A DNA stretch of 64,000 nt from Rusavskia elegans. Taxonomy: Eukaryota > Ascomycota > Lecanoromycetes > Teloschistales > Teloschistaceae. Location of the stretch: contig SAUG01000017.1 in assembly GCA_011316305.1 (NCBI GenBank), forward strand, positions 62,001 through 126,000, written 5' to 3'. Of the stretch, positions 1-12,500 are shown piece by piece (position 1 is the stretch's first letter; each line of letters opens with the position of its first letter). Below the pieces are notes generated by a model. The model made no database searches. It saw only the letters and a list, made by a program, of their open reading frames with translations, and had not been told where the DNA came from. The position numbers were made by a program, and so were the translations under genes.

Positions 1-41
1 GCCCTCGTGGTTTCTCCTCCAATACACCAGACTCCTACAAC

Positions 42-509
42 ATGACTATGCAGCGCGTTGCAGAACGGAATTTTGATAACAATCCCTACAACAACACATA
101 CAACAACAACCCTCAGGCTCCCTCCGATGCTCAACTGCAGCGCCTTGGATTCCAACGCGTCCATGGAGGGCATCTCGGCATCGATTTCCGCTACAGAAAA
201 CCAGAGTCTGTCTCCGATGTGACCTTCATCCAGAACGCATTGCAGGTCAGCCGAGACGACTTCCAACGCATCCTTAAATTCGCTCCAGCCACTATCACAG
301 AGCGTCTTCAGCCATACGCCTATCAGCTCAGCGAGCTGCAGGCCGAGTTCAGTCGGACCTATCCGGGACCGAATCCTCCGTTGCTGCGGTCGTGGGGCCA
401 TATGAGTTCTTTTGAGAATTATATGGGCCGTCAAGGGGGTTCTGGTGCTGGGTATCGTGGGACTCGTGGTCATGGGTTGGGTGATTTCGATGGGAATACT
501 TTGCTCTGA
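42..509 (+). CDS. 3' part of a hypothetical protein gene (left-edge partial)
   Basis: This reading frame is open to the left edge of the window, so the ATG at 42 may be internal and the first exons may lie outside. The visible 155 residues begin with an Asn/Tyr-rich low-complexity stretch, followed by a compact, probably helical block (about residues 30-110) containing QLQRLGFQRVHGGHLG. It ends in a Gly/Arg-rich tail with GYRGTRGHG, an RGG-like composition often seen in RNA-binding or disordered proteins. No catalytic motif or membrane segment is visible and I do not recognise the family. The following 2.2 kb contains no gene I can support, so this looks like the last gene of a cluster that lies to the left. 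Confidence 0.45.
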   Translation: MTMQRVAERNFDNNPYNNTYNNNPQAPSDAQLQRLGFQRVHGGHLGIDFRYRKPESVSDVTFIQNALQVSRDDFQRILKFAPATITERLQPYAYQLSELQAEFSRTYPGPNPPLLRSWGHMSSFENYMGRQGGSGAGYRGTRGHGLGDFDGNTLL

Positions 510-2749
510 AGAGCTAAAGGGGGACGATTAAACGACGGCGTGGATGACGATGGCGTTTCTTCGATGTGCAGTAGTATGGTGCAACGGGAAAGCAGAGTAC
601 CCTTAATAAAGTGCTATATTCGAAAGAAGTTTGTTCACAACAATGAAGTTTCGATCATTAAAAAGCATACTTGATGCTCTGGTGAACGTAGTGTACTTTC
701 CCGAAAATAGCATCAGCGAAAGATGCAGTGATCCCATCTCGGCTTGTGATGGATGTCTTGCCTGCTCTACAGGCCTTACATGCATGCTTGAACGCACGAG
801 GTGGAAGACCACAACGGATATACATGCGAAGAATATCGCGAAGAGCTGAGCCCTGAAGCTGCATGCAACTGACGATCGTGATCCATGCTCCTGATGATGC
901 AGCTACCCTGCTCGTTCTCTCTACCCAGGGTCCCAAGGCTATCCAGTCAATTGGACTGACTCAAATGCAGGATCCTAAATATCCCCAATGGCCCATGTAC
1001 AGTAACGAGGTAGCCACGACGGTGGTTGTCGCCTGCTTGTGTGGGAAAACAGAAGCGAGGTGGATGGTAATTGATATCACGCCCGCGAGGCGACTGAACG
1101 AAAGTGTGTGGTGACGATGGTACGGAAGAGCGAAGAAGAGCAAGAGCGATGATGGGTGGCCAAGTGGTTGTGGTCGTCAAGCGCCTCGACTGCCATGCGG
1201 ATCAGATCCTCTGCGAATTCCACTCCTGAACCGAATCTTACCAGTTGGCGAAATAAGCCCCCCAGCACTTTCTAAGGGTGCATAAATGAAGGTAGAGAAC
1301 CGACCCGTAGCTTGACCGCATGCTGATAGTCGATCTTGCGAAGAACGCGAACACTGAGGTACCTATGATCTCGGGTCCTCCAATCCTTCCTGCTTCTCTA
1401 AGCCTTGCTGAAACATCATGCCTTCATGAGAGGTCGGCGGAAAGTAGGTGCAGATCTTTCAATGAGCCTATTCACACGACTCCAAAAGGTTCCTGGCAAT
1501 CCACATCGTGTGCATTCGAGGCGAATGGGTGTTTCTGCACAATAAGCCCCAACGGTTAGAGATTTCGATGCTCCAATGGTGATATCAGGGATTGTCAAGG
1601 TCGGGGGGATGACACAAACTTTGAGGGTGTTGTCATGTTGTCTAACGGCGGCAAAGCGTAGGTATAGAGGTTCTGGACAATCACCCTACCTCGACTGGGT
1701 GCAAAGGGCGGGGTCAATGCCGTTGAGATGCATGAGAGGGACGAATCCCTAGGAGGTTCGGGAAGTGAGAGCAGCAGAAGGGCGATCGATGTGATGTGAA
1801 GGGTTTTGGTCCTGTCGGGTCTTTCGGCGGCGGGCCCTCTGCATCGTAGGGGATGAGAGGTACGCTGTTTGACTGGGAATGTTAACAAAGAGAAAGGAAG
1901 TAGTCGTATGGAATAGTACAGGAGATTCTTCGCTATGTCCTGCCCTGGAGAAAGGCCAGTTGGTAGTCATGCAGACCCGGGGCCGTGTACGGCGCGTGCA
2001 TAATCATCGAGCTCACACCAGGAGATCGATTACTATGACTCGAGAAGGCCGTCGGATGACGTAACAGTGTATGGGATGAACATACGAGGGCGAATATGTA
2101 AATAGGAGGCTCTGTTGGGTAATGTGGTTGTGTGGGAATTTTGATAGAGAATCCAATAGCAGTGAATGCTTTCGGCCCTGTTGTCCACATCAAGTCCAAA
2201 CTTTGCCCAGACTGTACTTCGAGATGTGGGTAGCGTCTCTGGGATCAACCAGCCACCCGTCGTATTTGCAGTGTTCTTGTCAAACACCACTGTGTTGGAA
2301 AGCACAATTGTCCCCACACCAAGAATTTTCCACCTGAAAATTCTTACGTTGCCAATTTGCATTGCACTTCTTCTCCAAGACACATACAAGGCCTTTGTTG
2401 CTCGTTCAGTGTTCGACATCCTTTGTTTACGACCGCCTGTAGCAACCCCTTTGTCCATTGTTCACTTTTCGACGCGTCGTACAACCGGAGATACGACGAA
2501 GACTCGGTCAACAAGAAACACGACCTTCTCACCACGGGCAGCTGCAAATCTTGCAATTAGACGAGCAATAAAAGGTGTGTTTTGCATCCTCCCTCCCTGT
2601 CGGGCTTCGCATCATCTCCCATCACTGACGATGCGGCTGACTCTCAGATCCAAGTCCGCGATCACCACCACTTCCCACACACCGTGATCCGTCGAAGGCA
2701 CGCGGACTACCAGTGCTCGAAATCCAGTATACTTCAGGATTATCCCAAT
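510..2749. other. Intergenic stretch without a supportable gene
   Basis: Only short overlapping reading frames occur on both strands and none resembles a known family or can be joined by convincing splice sites. The segment just before 2750 (about 2400-2600) probably holds the promoter and 5' leader of the next gene. Nothing repetitive stands out. Confidence 0.5.
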
Positions 2750-5269
2750 ATGGATCCATCAGCTAGAGCTAGTGGTGCGGGGATGTATAGCACTCCACGG
2801 AATGTGACGACTTCACTTCATGGAGACCCTTTCTTTGGAGCCGATTTCCCCGACACGTCGCTTGGGGCTCTGCCGCTGGATTGGGAGACCTTGGGAGCTA
2901 ACAGCGAAATGGAGAACCCGCGGGTAACCCAAGATCCGCCATGGACATTCGGTGGTCCTAGTGCTGCCAGTTTTTACAACGATTTCAGCGTACAAGATGA
3001 TCCACGGTATGAACCTCTGGGTCTTGGAACAAATGCCACGTTTGGGGCCCGCAGCCCATATGAGCGTGCACCGTTGGCCGACAGCCCAGAGATCGCTGAA
3101 AATGTTTATCAGTTGATGGAGAACGATTACAGAATGCAACAACGAGGAGAGAGGCTTCCATCATTCTTACAACCACACCGGACAGTCGGACAACATGCTT
3201 CAGACATGGAGAGTGCAAACTTACCGTGGACCACCGAGGACACTTCTTTCACGGATCCAGCATCAAACTACGGTGGCTCATATCATGCTGCGGGCATGGT
3301 CAATGATGCTGAGCACCTGTCCTCGAACGAAAAGCGCAAGAGGTCCAAGGATACTATGAAAACCCCCAAAGAGAAGGAAAAAACCCCCAAAGGTACGTAC
3401 TTGTCAATCAATACCTCAATGCGCGCTAGGCAGGAGGCTGACGGTGTTGGCACAGTACCAAGTGGCCGCCGGAAAGCAGCCGTCGAAGAAAGGAACGGCG
3501 CTTTATACGTACAAGTGTCCCCGAATTATTGGGCTCCCGCCGTTTACCATAACGATATTCGAGCAGATCTTGTTGCTCAGGCGCCGCCCGAGCTTTATCG
3601 TCACCTGCCCGCATCTGGTCCAGACGAGCTTGATGTTACAAGCTTCTATGAGCCGCATAAGGACTGGGGTTTCGGAGCCCGCCATGAACGCCCAGACGTA
3701 TGTTTTGAGTGGATCAGTCGCGACGGCTCGACGATCGAAAATCCTGGATACATGAGGCATGGTAACTTAGTTGTCCTGGACCACTTCACCAATAAACCGA
3801 TCGAAGATCTTCCCATGCCAACCTGCATTAGCTCCGAGATTGAGGGGGGCAGAATGGAGGCCATGGTCCGCTTGCACGGCCCCAGTGTTATCACTAAAGC
3901 GGCAATTCGAGCGCGGATGCCAAAAGTCGTTGCCGGCAAATCCCCCAGGGGAGAAGGTGCACTGGCTATGGCTATGACAAGGTTTAGGATGACCGCCGGT
4001 TTGCCGTCAAGCAATCCAAAAGACGGTTCGGTTGCCAAGAAACTTGCACTGGTCCAATGTATCCCTGTTGCGGCAATGGAAGAGATCCTCGTGACTAACT
4101 CAACGAGATCATTCCGCGATCTTAACAGCAGTGAAACAGCTTACATTGAAGCCGAAACTCGAGGGTCGAGACCTGAAAAAGCAGGTCACAGGAAGCTAGC
4201 GCCTGCAGACCGGGCACAAGCGGATACAAAGAGAAAAAAGTCGATAAGAGGTTACGTACCCGTGAACCCGACGGCGGAGCCCTTCGGGAATGATGTAGAA
4301 GATGATCAGGCTGCCATCGATGTCGTTCGAACCCGTCGAGGGATCATGCCGGTATACCTTCCCAATGACGATACGATAGGTGCATGGGAGGCGCAGCCAC
4401 CTCGGAATTCTAGGGAATGCTTGGAGCAGGTTGCCAAACAGAACCAAGGACGGAGCGAAAATGGAGCGCCTCCCAAGAACACACTTGGAGCTCTCCTCAA
4501 CAGTCTGGATATCGGACGAAAACGTCCAAGAAGTAAGGGTGGCGAGGCATCAGGACGTCATGGAGATGTTCCCAGATCGCAGCGCCGGCGAATTAATCAA
4601 GATGTCCATGTAGCGAGAGGTGTCAGTCGTAAGGTCAATTGCGCAAACGATTTCCAATTTTCCAAGGAAATCGACTCGACATCTCTAGGTTATCGATCTC
4701 ATGCCTTGACGGAGATGCCAGAGCATGAGGACATTCCAAGGATCTCGGGTATCCCAGCTTGGCAGTCCAGTATGGACACTAGTCGAAGAATTCCAGCGAT
4801 CGAGGAGCATCCTGCGTTATCGACAAGTTTTGCGGACTTCGAAGCCACAAACGAGAGCAGCTGGTGTAGTCAACTGAGGGTATATCATCAGCCGAGGGGC
4901 CATTTCATCCAGGGAATGAACAGGTGTTCGCCTATACTGGATCCCACAGCAACACAGACCGAATTGAGCCTTCCAGTAAGCCGAGACTATCGATTCAAGG
5001 CTCCGGACAACGACGAGGAAATCTTGACAATTGCAATCTGCCTTCAACTGTCCATTCAAGACATCAATCGCATTCTACCGGTCGAGCCACCCGACATTCC
5101 TCGCGATCAAAGCTATATGAGTCAATGGGGACTTCTTTGGGATTGGTACGTCGGGATTTATCCTTTCGATAATCTGCCGACAATTTGGCAATGTACAGAG
5201 CCGTGGGTGGACGGTTGGCCGAGCGAAGAGATGCTGGCAGGTCTGAGGGTGAGGGTGGGGTGGAGGTAG
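2750..5269 (+). CDS. Unknown protein carrying the PAVYHNDIR module (about 818 aa)
   Basis: This long frame starts at ATG 2750; the frame is open further upstream to 2582, but 2750 opens a more natural N-terminus. A 63-nt in-frame intron is likely at 3393-3455 (GTACGT donor, CTGAC branch, CACAG acceptor), giving 818 aa; unspliced it would be 839 aa. The N-terminal 200 residues are acidic and disordered. Then comes a Lys-rich run (KRKRSKDTMK, possible nuclear signal) and a folded region with WAPAVYHNDIR near 3530, DVTSFYEPHKDWG, and RARMPK near 3910. The second half is again low complexity with basic patches (GRKRPRSKG) and a Trp-rich C-terminus (3 Trp in about 15 residues). The 3517-3930 region matches genes at 54.6 and 57.8-58.1 kb in this window, so it is a recurring module. 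No enzyme motif is visible. A nuclear role is only an inference. Confidence 0.75.
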   Translation: MDPSARASGAGMYSTPRNVTTSLHGDPFFGADFPDTSLGALPLDWETLGANSEMENPRVTQDPPWTFGGPSAASFYNDFSVQDDPRYEPLGLGTNATFGARSPYERAPLADSPEIAENVYQLMENDYRMQQRGERLPSFLQPHRTVGQHASDMESANLPWTTEDTSFTDPASNYGGSYHAAGMVNDAEHLSSNEKRKRSKDTMKTPKEKEKTPKGTYLSINTSMRARQEADGVGTVPSGRRKAAVEERNGALYVQVSPNYWAPAVYHNDIRADLVAQAPPELYRHLPASGPDELDVTSFYEPHKDWGFGARHERPDVCFEWISRDGSTIENPGYMRHGNLVVLDHFTNKPIEDLPMPTCISSEIEGGRMEAMVRLHGPSVITKAAIRARMPKVVAGKSPRGEGALAMAMTRFRMTAGLPSSNPKDGSVAKKLALVQCIPVAAMEEILVTNSTRSFRDLNSSETAYIEAETRGSRPEKAGHRKLAPADRAQADTKRKKSIRGYVPVNPTAEPFGNDVEDDQAAIDVVRTRRGIMPVYLPNDDTIGAWEAQPPRNSRECLEQVAKQNQGRSENGAPPKNTLGALLNSLDIGRKRPRSKGGEASGRHGDVPRSQRRRINQDVHVARGVSRKVNCANDFQFSKEIDSTSLGYRSHALTEMPEHEDIPRISGIPAWQSSMDTSRRIPAIEEHPALSTSFADFEATNESSWCSQLRVYHQPRGHFIQGMNRCSPILDPTATQTELSLPVSRDYRFKAPDNDEEILTIAICLQLSIQDINRILPVEPPDIPRDQSYMSQWGLLWDWYVGIYPFDNLPTIWQCTEPWVDGWPSEEMLAGLRVRVGWR

Positions 5270-7580
5270 GAATAGCGTACGATGAACACAGCTGCTACTC
5301 CTCCCGTGATCAATGACGAGAACGGGGCAATCGAGTTGTCGGCTGGCAGCATCAACGACTCGCTGTGCAGGAGGATGTGTTAGAGGAAGACGTTACCCTG
5401 AAGCCTAATGGCTACGCTTACCCTACAACAGCGGCATAGTACGATGAAACTTGCAACTGTTTTGTCCCTGGTGCAATAAAACGTACTTGGGTACAGGTAT
5501 GTGGGTAGTTCCAAAATGTTCAATACACCCGACCGTGGTTAAGACCTTTCTTCGCTTCTTGTGGCTTCTTGCTTCCTTTCGTTTGCTGCTTCCGGGTCTG
5601 GGCTATGAATGTGCCGGAGAACGCATCCGTGAGATTGTAATACGATGTCATGACACCTTAATTGGGTTGTAATATGCTGCTTTATCTTGCTATAGGCTTC
5701 GAAATCTCCTCGTCTCTTCGATGACCTATTCCAGAACAATATCGACTCCTGCGTTCTGTTTCTTGTGAGGCTCGACCCTCCCCTCTACCTGCGCTATAGT
5801 TCTTTCGGAGAACGAGACGACTCGATTTGAGGTAGGTGATGTCGAATTGGACACTCGAAGCTTTGCTAACGTCTGTTCATGGGTAATTCGCGTCGTTCCA
5901 CCGGAGACCTTACCAGTCTGTCGGCATGCCCCGGCGTGAATTCGAAGGGAGTCAAAGTTCTTGAATTCGAATGCGCTGTGGATTCGCCTGGTTGTGAGGT
6001 CGATGTCAGTCCTTCTGTTTCATCTTCCGCCACGTGTGCAAGCTTCCATTGAAGACGTATTACTTTGGGGTTTCCTAGCATGAAGTTGGTATCCTTTGCG
6101 TCGAACTGAGCTTTCCAATGGATGACAAGGCATGCGATCGCTCATCTCGTCTGCGAGTAGCTCCTGCTCTGGCTCAAGCTCCTCCATCTTCCGATACGAC
6201 TGTGGACAGCGTCAAACCGAGGCGTAACGTCGGTTCATCGTATCGTTCTGGTATTGGTCCAAATGGATACGTGCCAATCCTGTCGAATGCTTGATTCTTC
6301 CCTGGACCTTCTCCCTATCATTCCTCGATTGATGCCTCTCGCACAGGCCATGAGATTGATAGGTTCCGATCACAGGGGAGAACGTCAACCTCATTTTGCT
6401 ACACAGCATGCCGCTTGCGAGTTGTTCCCCAGGCCGTTGCAGATGAATTCGTACCAAAGAAAATCCGTTAAGCTTGAGATTGGAAGATGAAGAGGTACCG
6501 CACCTACAGACGTTCGGTTTTACATTCTCCGGAAGCAGACGTTGTAGTAGATCGCTGATGTCGGCGAAGGCATTGTGTTTGACGTTTGAAGAAGCGAAAT
6601 CTTTCGACCAGGGGTAGGTCTTTCACTTCTTTATCCTTTCCTACATCGTCGGTATTTCGCATGCATTGCTGTGGGTATCCGGTACAAAACGATATGGTTG
6701 GTTGCCTGTTTTCGATCCGCTGCGTCAGATAAGCTTAGTGTCAACGCATGCAACGCTTGCTTTAGAAATATCGTTGGAGGTGGTCTCATGATCGGAACAG
6801 TGTCGGCTGCTGCATGGTGGACATCGAATGCTTGATCTTGATCTGAAACCGAGTATGGAGATAGAAAAAGTTCGATCCTGACAGCTGGGTCTCGCCAAGA
6901 CGACATAATCTTGAATGCTTTATTTCGTTGCAGAAACCAGCGATGGCTGTAACATACCCACAAGAGCGCAAATCCAGTCGAAATTAGTCGCACATTCTGC
7001 ACGGAGGTCGAGGAGAGTCAGTGGCACCTAAATAGATGCGCATGTGGGAGGGGATCGAGACGACTTTTTGTAAATCTGACCCTTGTTCCGGTTGGCTTGT
7101 GGTCCCAATCTATTGTCCAGTGACGCATACTTTCTTGGGAATCACAACAGATACAAAGTGGATTTAAGATCCGTTAATTCTTCTTGTCCCGCATGCAAGT
7201 TATAATACCTGCATTTGGTGATTGTAGCCACTTCAACGTGGATTCATCAAGTACTATGGAGACGACGACTTCAATAAAAAGGTCGTGAAGCATGGGTGGG
7301 CCGAGAAGCCCATTCCAATGGGGAGCACGAGATGGTCTGAAGGACTACATGGAGAATTGCAGGACTGTGGACCAGGGGGTTAGGGAACGGGGCAAGCAAG
7401 TGTTATGATGTCCGATAAGAGGCAGGCGAGCTTGAGTCAGATTGCCGCCGACGCCACGCGCGGCTAACCTACTAGTAGAGCAACGCTAAGATTTCCTTTA
7501 TTGCCCTCCAAGGGCATTGAAGGCGGGTAATTTTCCAGTGGGTCACGGTTGCGCTCTTCACCCATTGTCCCCATAGGCTT
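5270..7580. other. Intergenic stretch without a supportable gene
   Basis: This 2.3 kb contains short frames only, none longer than about 125 codons and none resembling a known protein. The last few hundred bases are pyrimidine-rich before the RIT1 start and likely contain its promoter. I see no repeats here. Confidence 0.5.
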
Positions 7581-9178
7581 ATGGTCTTGCAAAACTCCAA
7601 TCTAAACGGTGCAACTAGTTACTCCCCAGTATCTACGGCCTCTCTGATTTTACCCCTCGCGTCCCAGAATTTCTCCAAGACTTGCTCCGCACTCAAACAA
7701 TTCACTCTCTCCGTCACCAACCGCCTATCCTCCATCCATCATGACTCGCTCTTCGTCCAGCAAGTTGCCGATCACTACAAGCTCCCTCTTATCGCCAACG
7801 AACGATGTGGAAGCTGGTACATACCGCCGCAGCGTAAAGCTGGCAGCGCATACTTCAAGAGCACCGATGGCCATCAAGGACAGTGGAGCTTCAGTACCAG
7901 GAGGTTGAATCTGCAGGTCCTGCAGGTAGTAGGCCAGCATAAAGGGTATAGGAGACTAGTTCAAACGAGGAAGGCTCAAGATTCTGTCTGCTGAGACAGC
8001 CCTAGATGCATCATCGTTGACTCCACCAGGAGAGGGAAGAGCATGCCGGACGCCTTATCGAAAACAATACCCATTTGGTGTGCTGTCATGAACCGGCTTC
8101 TGTTTGATGACCAAGGCCAAAATATCGGTCTCCATACTCCAACGGCTGTTGTTGCCCCATCAGAGCAGTCTCAGATCGAGTTTCGCCTCGATGGATTCGT
8201 CGCCGACGCAAAGGTACGTGTCCGATGCACCCCCAACCTTTTCAGACCACCAAAGTTGACATTCATCAGCGCCTCCAAATCGATACGTCTATCCTTCGTC
8301 AAAGGCTCTCTGGCCCTCTTCGACCCTTCTTCGTGACCCCCGATCATCCATTTCCCAATCTCCCCTCCCAGGCACAAATACCCTACCACCCCGTAGTCTG
8401 CCTCACATCCTCCCACCGAGTCTACGGCGCCGAAAACTCAGAGGACAACTACATACAAGGCGCTGGCGACGACAGTGAAAGCTGGTCCCAAGGCCTTACT
8501 CCCGCGATATTTTGGCGCCACAAGGATACTCTGATGTCAACTACCAATACCGAACTTCCGTCGCTGATAGCTTCACTTGTTACTGGGGAGCAGACAGATG
8601 TCCATTCTCAGCACACAGCAGCAACACTCATCACCCCAACGTCATCGATCTGGATCGGCTCCAATGGCTCAATCGACTCCGACGCTTGGGACGCCGTGGT
8701 CTGCTGCAATTGCACGAATCCCTTCACAGATCTACAGGCTAAAAACAAAGCCATGAGCACGAAAAGACAACCAAAGGTCCTCCATCTTCCTGTTCCACAG
8801 GGCAAACTCGGTTCCCGCGCCCTCCGCACCCACCTTCATCGCCTTGCCCCATTCCTCCAGCCCATCCTTGAGTCCAATACAAGCGAAGACGCCACAAAAC
8901 CTCTCAAAATCCTCTTCACATGTCCCACAGGCACCGACCAAGCCATAGGCACGGCACTAGTGGCTTTGTGTCTGTTCTTCGATGACGACGGCAACTCTCT
9001 AGGACGACGGAACGAGAATGAGGAGGTACAGACAGACAAAGACACGCCAAGGGTCAGAACAAAGATCGATAAGCTACTGATCAGACGGAGGTTGGCTTGG
9101 ATCACCACAGCGAAACCAGATGCTAGACCGAGTCGGGAGACGTTGCAGGCTGTGAATACCTGTCTGATAGGAAGGTGA
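7581..9178 (+). CDS. RIT1: tRNA A64-2'-O-ribosyl phosphate transferase (Rit1)
   Basis: Rit1 attaches a phosphoribosyl group to the 2'-OH of A64 of initiator tRNA-Met, which keeps that tRNA out of elongation. Three exons are inferred: 7581-7945, 8006-8213 and 8270-9178, giving 493 aa, close to yeast Rit1 (513 aa). Intron 1 is 60 nt (GTATAG...CCTAG, phase 2). Intron 2 is 56 nt (GTACGT...CATCAG, phase 0); an earlier acceptor at 8245 would leave only 32 nt and is rejected. The join of exons 1 and 2 restores CIIVDSTRRGKSMPDALSKT. Other family landmarks are NERCGSWYIPP (residues 73-83), FKSTDGHQGQWSFSTRRLN, YIQGAGDDSESWSQGLTP, FTCPTGTDQAIG and the C-terminal FFDDDG and RRRLAWITT segments. The gene is convergent with the reductase gene downstream, with 327 bp between the two stop codons. 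Confidence 0.93.
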
Positions 9179-9505
9179 TCAGGGCAGATGTTTCTTAGAG
9201 AGGCTTTGAGAGATAGCTGAACGTTGGGGAGGGAGGCGACCTTGAGAACAAAGTCCTGCGAGGTTTATATATCTGGTTAGGCTCAAATGAAACGAATAAT
9301 TAGGTCAACCTATTTGCTTCCTTGATGATGAAGAAACCACCAGCAAGCCTGCAGAAATTTATACATGATGAAAAAGTGCTAGGCATTTCTACCTATTCTG
9401 TACTCCCTTTCCGCAAAACTTTTCTCCCATCTCCCTCGTATCACCACCATTACACCTTCCCGCTTCGCAATTCTCAATCTCCCCCCAAACATCACAATCC
9501 TCAGC

Positions 9506-12500
9506 CTAACCTCCCATCCCCCCTCCCACCACCTTCCCCGCAGCCGCCTGCTCTTCAATCCACCTCCACATCCTCCCCAAAAACTCCCCATCCAACGGTC
9601 CCACATCTCGCATCACACTACTCATCTCCTTCGCCCTCTCCATTTCAAATTCCATCGGCCGATTCTCTCCACCCTGTCCATCATCACCCACTTCCTGCTC
9701 ACCAAACGCCCCCTTCCACAACCCCACCAATTTCTTCGCCGGTAGTTCGTCTTCAAACGCCTCCAACCGTCCCAACCACTCTCTTGGCGGCGATATTTGC
9801 AAATCGAGTGACGGCGATGCGGCCCGAATGCATTTCAGAAGATCCGACCAGGTGGGTGTAGGCGAGGGGTTCAGGATATGCAGGACGGGACATCCGGTTT
9901 CTGCGTCTGCGGTTCCGTTGTGATGATTCATAGATTCAGCGATTTCGAGTACGGCTTTAGCGACGATATCGACGGGGAGCCAATCGAGGGCCTGGTTTTG
10001 CAGATCGGGGAGGGCGTGGAGCGTGGGCGCTGTGGAGAGCATGAGGGGGTAGGCTTCGGAGGTGTTCCAGATCCCGGCGCTGGTGTCGGAGGTCAGTTGC
10101 CCGATGCGGAGGATGGTGAGGTTGGGGCTTGGGGGGGTGGTGGTGGATAAGTTGCGATTGTCGTCGTCGTTGTTATTGGTGTCGTTGATTTGGGGAGATA
10201 GGGAAGAAGAGGAGACCAGGCGATAGAAAGCATCGACGACATTCTCAGCCACCCATTTACTGCGTGAATAACCCAGTGGAGAAGCCTCTTCGGGGTTCGA
10301 TGAGACGTGTTCGGGGATTGGATACTTGGAGGCAGGGGTGCTGGTGACGGAGGCGGTGGAAGATAGGAAGAGGAATCGGATGGGTTCGGCGCTGTTGCGA
10401 GCAGCGTTAGATAAACGCAGGAGGTGCGAGAGACCGGCGATGTGGTCTTTTTCGAACGAACGTAAACGGGCGGTGAAGTTGACGGCCCATGCGGCGTGGA
10501 TGATTATGTTTGTGGTATTCGCGAGGTGCGTGTATGTTTCCGGGGATACACCGAGAGCTGGGTCGGAGAGTGTACAAGGGAGGCAGGTGACTGTAAGTTT
10601 GGCGGTTGCTGAATCATTGTGGGCTGCGGATGAAGAGTCTGTGGTTAAGGGAGTTAGGGAGAAGGGTGGAAGGCCCGGTTTTGCTCTCGCTGTAAGAGAT
10701 TTGGAGACGCGTTCGTGAGCGGCGAGTGGAGAGGAGGCGCGGACCAGGCATATTATTTGAGAGACCGAGGTACTGGAGCGAAGTAGATGGAGAATATGTG
10801 CGCCGAGGGCGCCTGTTGCGCCGGTAAGGAGCTGCTGGTTCGTCAGCACTGTTCTCGCTTTGACATGATTGATAGGAGAGCGAGGCAAGAGGCTTGTGGA
10901 CACACAAAGGCAATCGCTGGAGTACAAAAGGAAAACCTTACAATGCTTTCTCCACGAGGTTCATCATTTCCGCCATGATCCATCTCCAACGCTTTGTTGG
11001 TACCATTTGATTGATTGATCGAATGCGGTAATGCTGTGCGTAGGTTGTATTGTGTAACGAGATCTTTCATCAATTTGATCTCATCTTCAGACTCAGTCAC
11101 ACGACCCTTGCGAACATTGACGAGATATTTTGAGAGCCTACATCTGGACTTAGTAAACCGAGTCGTAGGTTTGGATGCCCCCAGCATACATTTCTATGTT
11201 TCCGCAATCATAGACAACATTCAGAGGAAGAGCTTGTGTTTTAGGGTTAAGGATCCTCTGAACTCGCATCAGCTTTTTCAATGGCTGGATACAAGTCAGG
11301 AGCGACGACTAACCGATTGGAGCTTTGCTCGGATTGCCATACATGCAACAGAGTCCACGCCGTAGGCGAACAAATCCGCGTCTTCGGCTATCCTATCACT
11401 TGTTCCGATAACACTTTTGATAATTCCTAGTACAGCTGTGGGAATCTCGTCGTCCGGAATCGTGATTATCGCGCGGTCTTCGCCATCAGCTATGCTCTGG
11501 TCATAAGCACCTTGGATCTCCTTTTCATAGGTCTTTTCCGCTTGGGCTCTTAAGACGGTTCCCTTACTACTCTTCTCCAGCCCTGGCGCTCTAGCCTCCA
11601 TGACGATTAGCATCGGCCTTGACAGTCGTGTATGTGCCTGGCCTTCCTTGTTCAACTTGTTGATCGCCGGCCAGACTTCATCCAGCAAGTGGTCCTTGTC
11701 TATCGTGTGGAATTTTTCTGAACGGAATAACAAGGCACCAGCTGACTGCATTCCATTGCCAAAGATCAATACATCACTCAAGAGCTCATGGGAAGCGATG
11801 GCAGCCTCTAATGGTGCTGGATCGAACTTCTTCCCCGTTATCAACGTCAACTGCGAGTCAGCCCTTGAATGATATTTCCATGCGTTTTTGATGCAAGGAT
11901 GCGGTGCAAATAAATCCGCTGTGGCAAATGATCCGTCCTCACGGTTTCGTTTCGCCATATGGGGCCAAGTTGGTCGAATGACGAGTTCAGATAGCCCGCT
12001 TTCGTCTTGCTGTTCTTCAAAGGTCAGAAGATTAGAGTCGTTGCTGCGGAGGTATTGCCATTCTTTGTCCTTTCCGTAATCCCTGTGGGAAGAAAGTAGG
12101 AACCCACATTCTGCGCTTCCAAACCTCGAGACAAGATTTACACCTCTGTCTACCAGTGAGTCGCCAACGGCTTGTGGAAGAGCAGCGCCGCCGACGCCGA
12201 CGATTTCCATCGATTGAAGCATCTTCATACCTTCCAGCTCTGCTGAGACCATCTGCAGTATGTATGGAACGGATGAAAAATACTTGACTGGGGCTGCCTT
12301 ATCCATTCCCTCAGCTTGTCTAGCGCAGTCGAGGCTTTTGAGGATGTTCGATGTCGTGATGGGTTCATCCTTGCCAGGGAACAGCCAAAGGAGGGCACCA
12401 CTGGTCCACGCCCGGAAACAATCGGCTATACCGCCATGATAGAGGGGCGTAGTTGTGAAGGTTGCTTTACTATGGCCCTGTGGTAAACAAGGAAGCACAC

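Noticed and set aside
8214..8245. 32-nt intron in RIT1 (GTACGT...TTCAG)
   Set aside because: Too short for fungal splicing; an acceptor at 8269 keeps the same frame with a 56-nt intron and a branch site.
9322..9861. Plus-strand Pro/Ser/His-rich frame at the end of the reductase gene
   Set aside because: It is antisense to the last exon of the reductase, whose frame carries the conserved domain.
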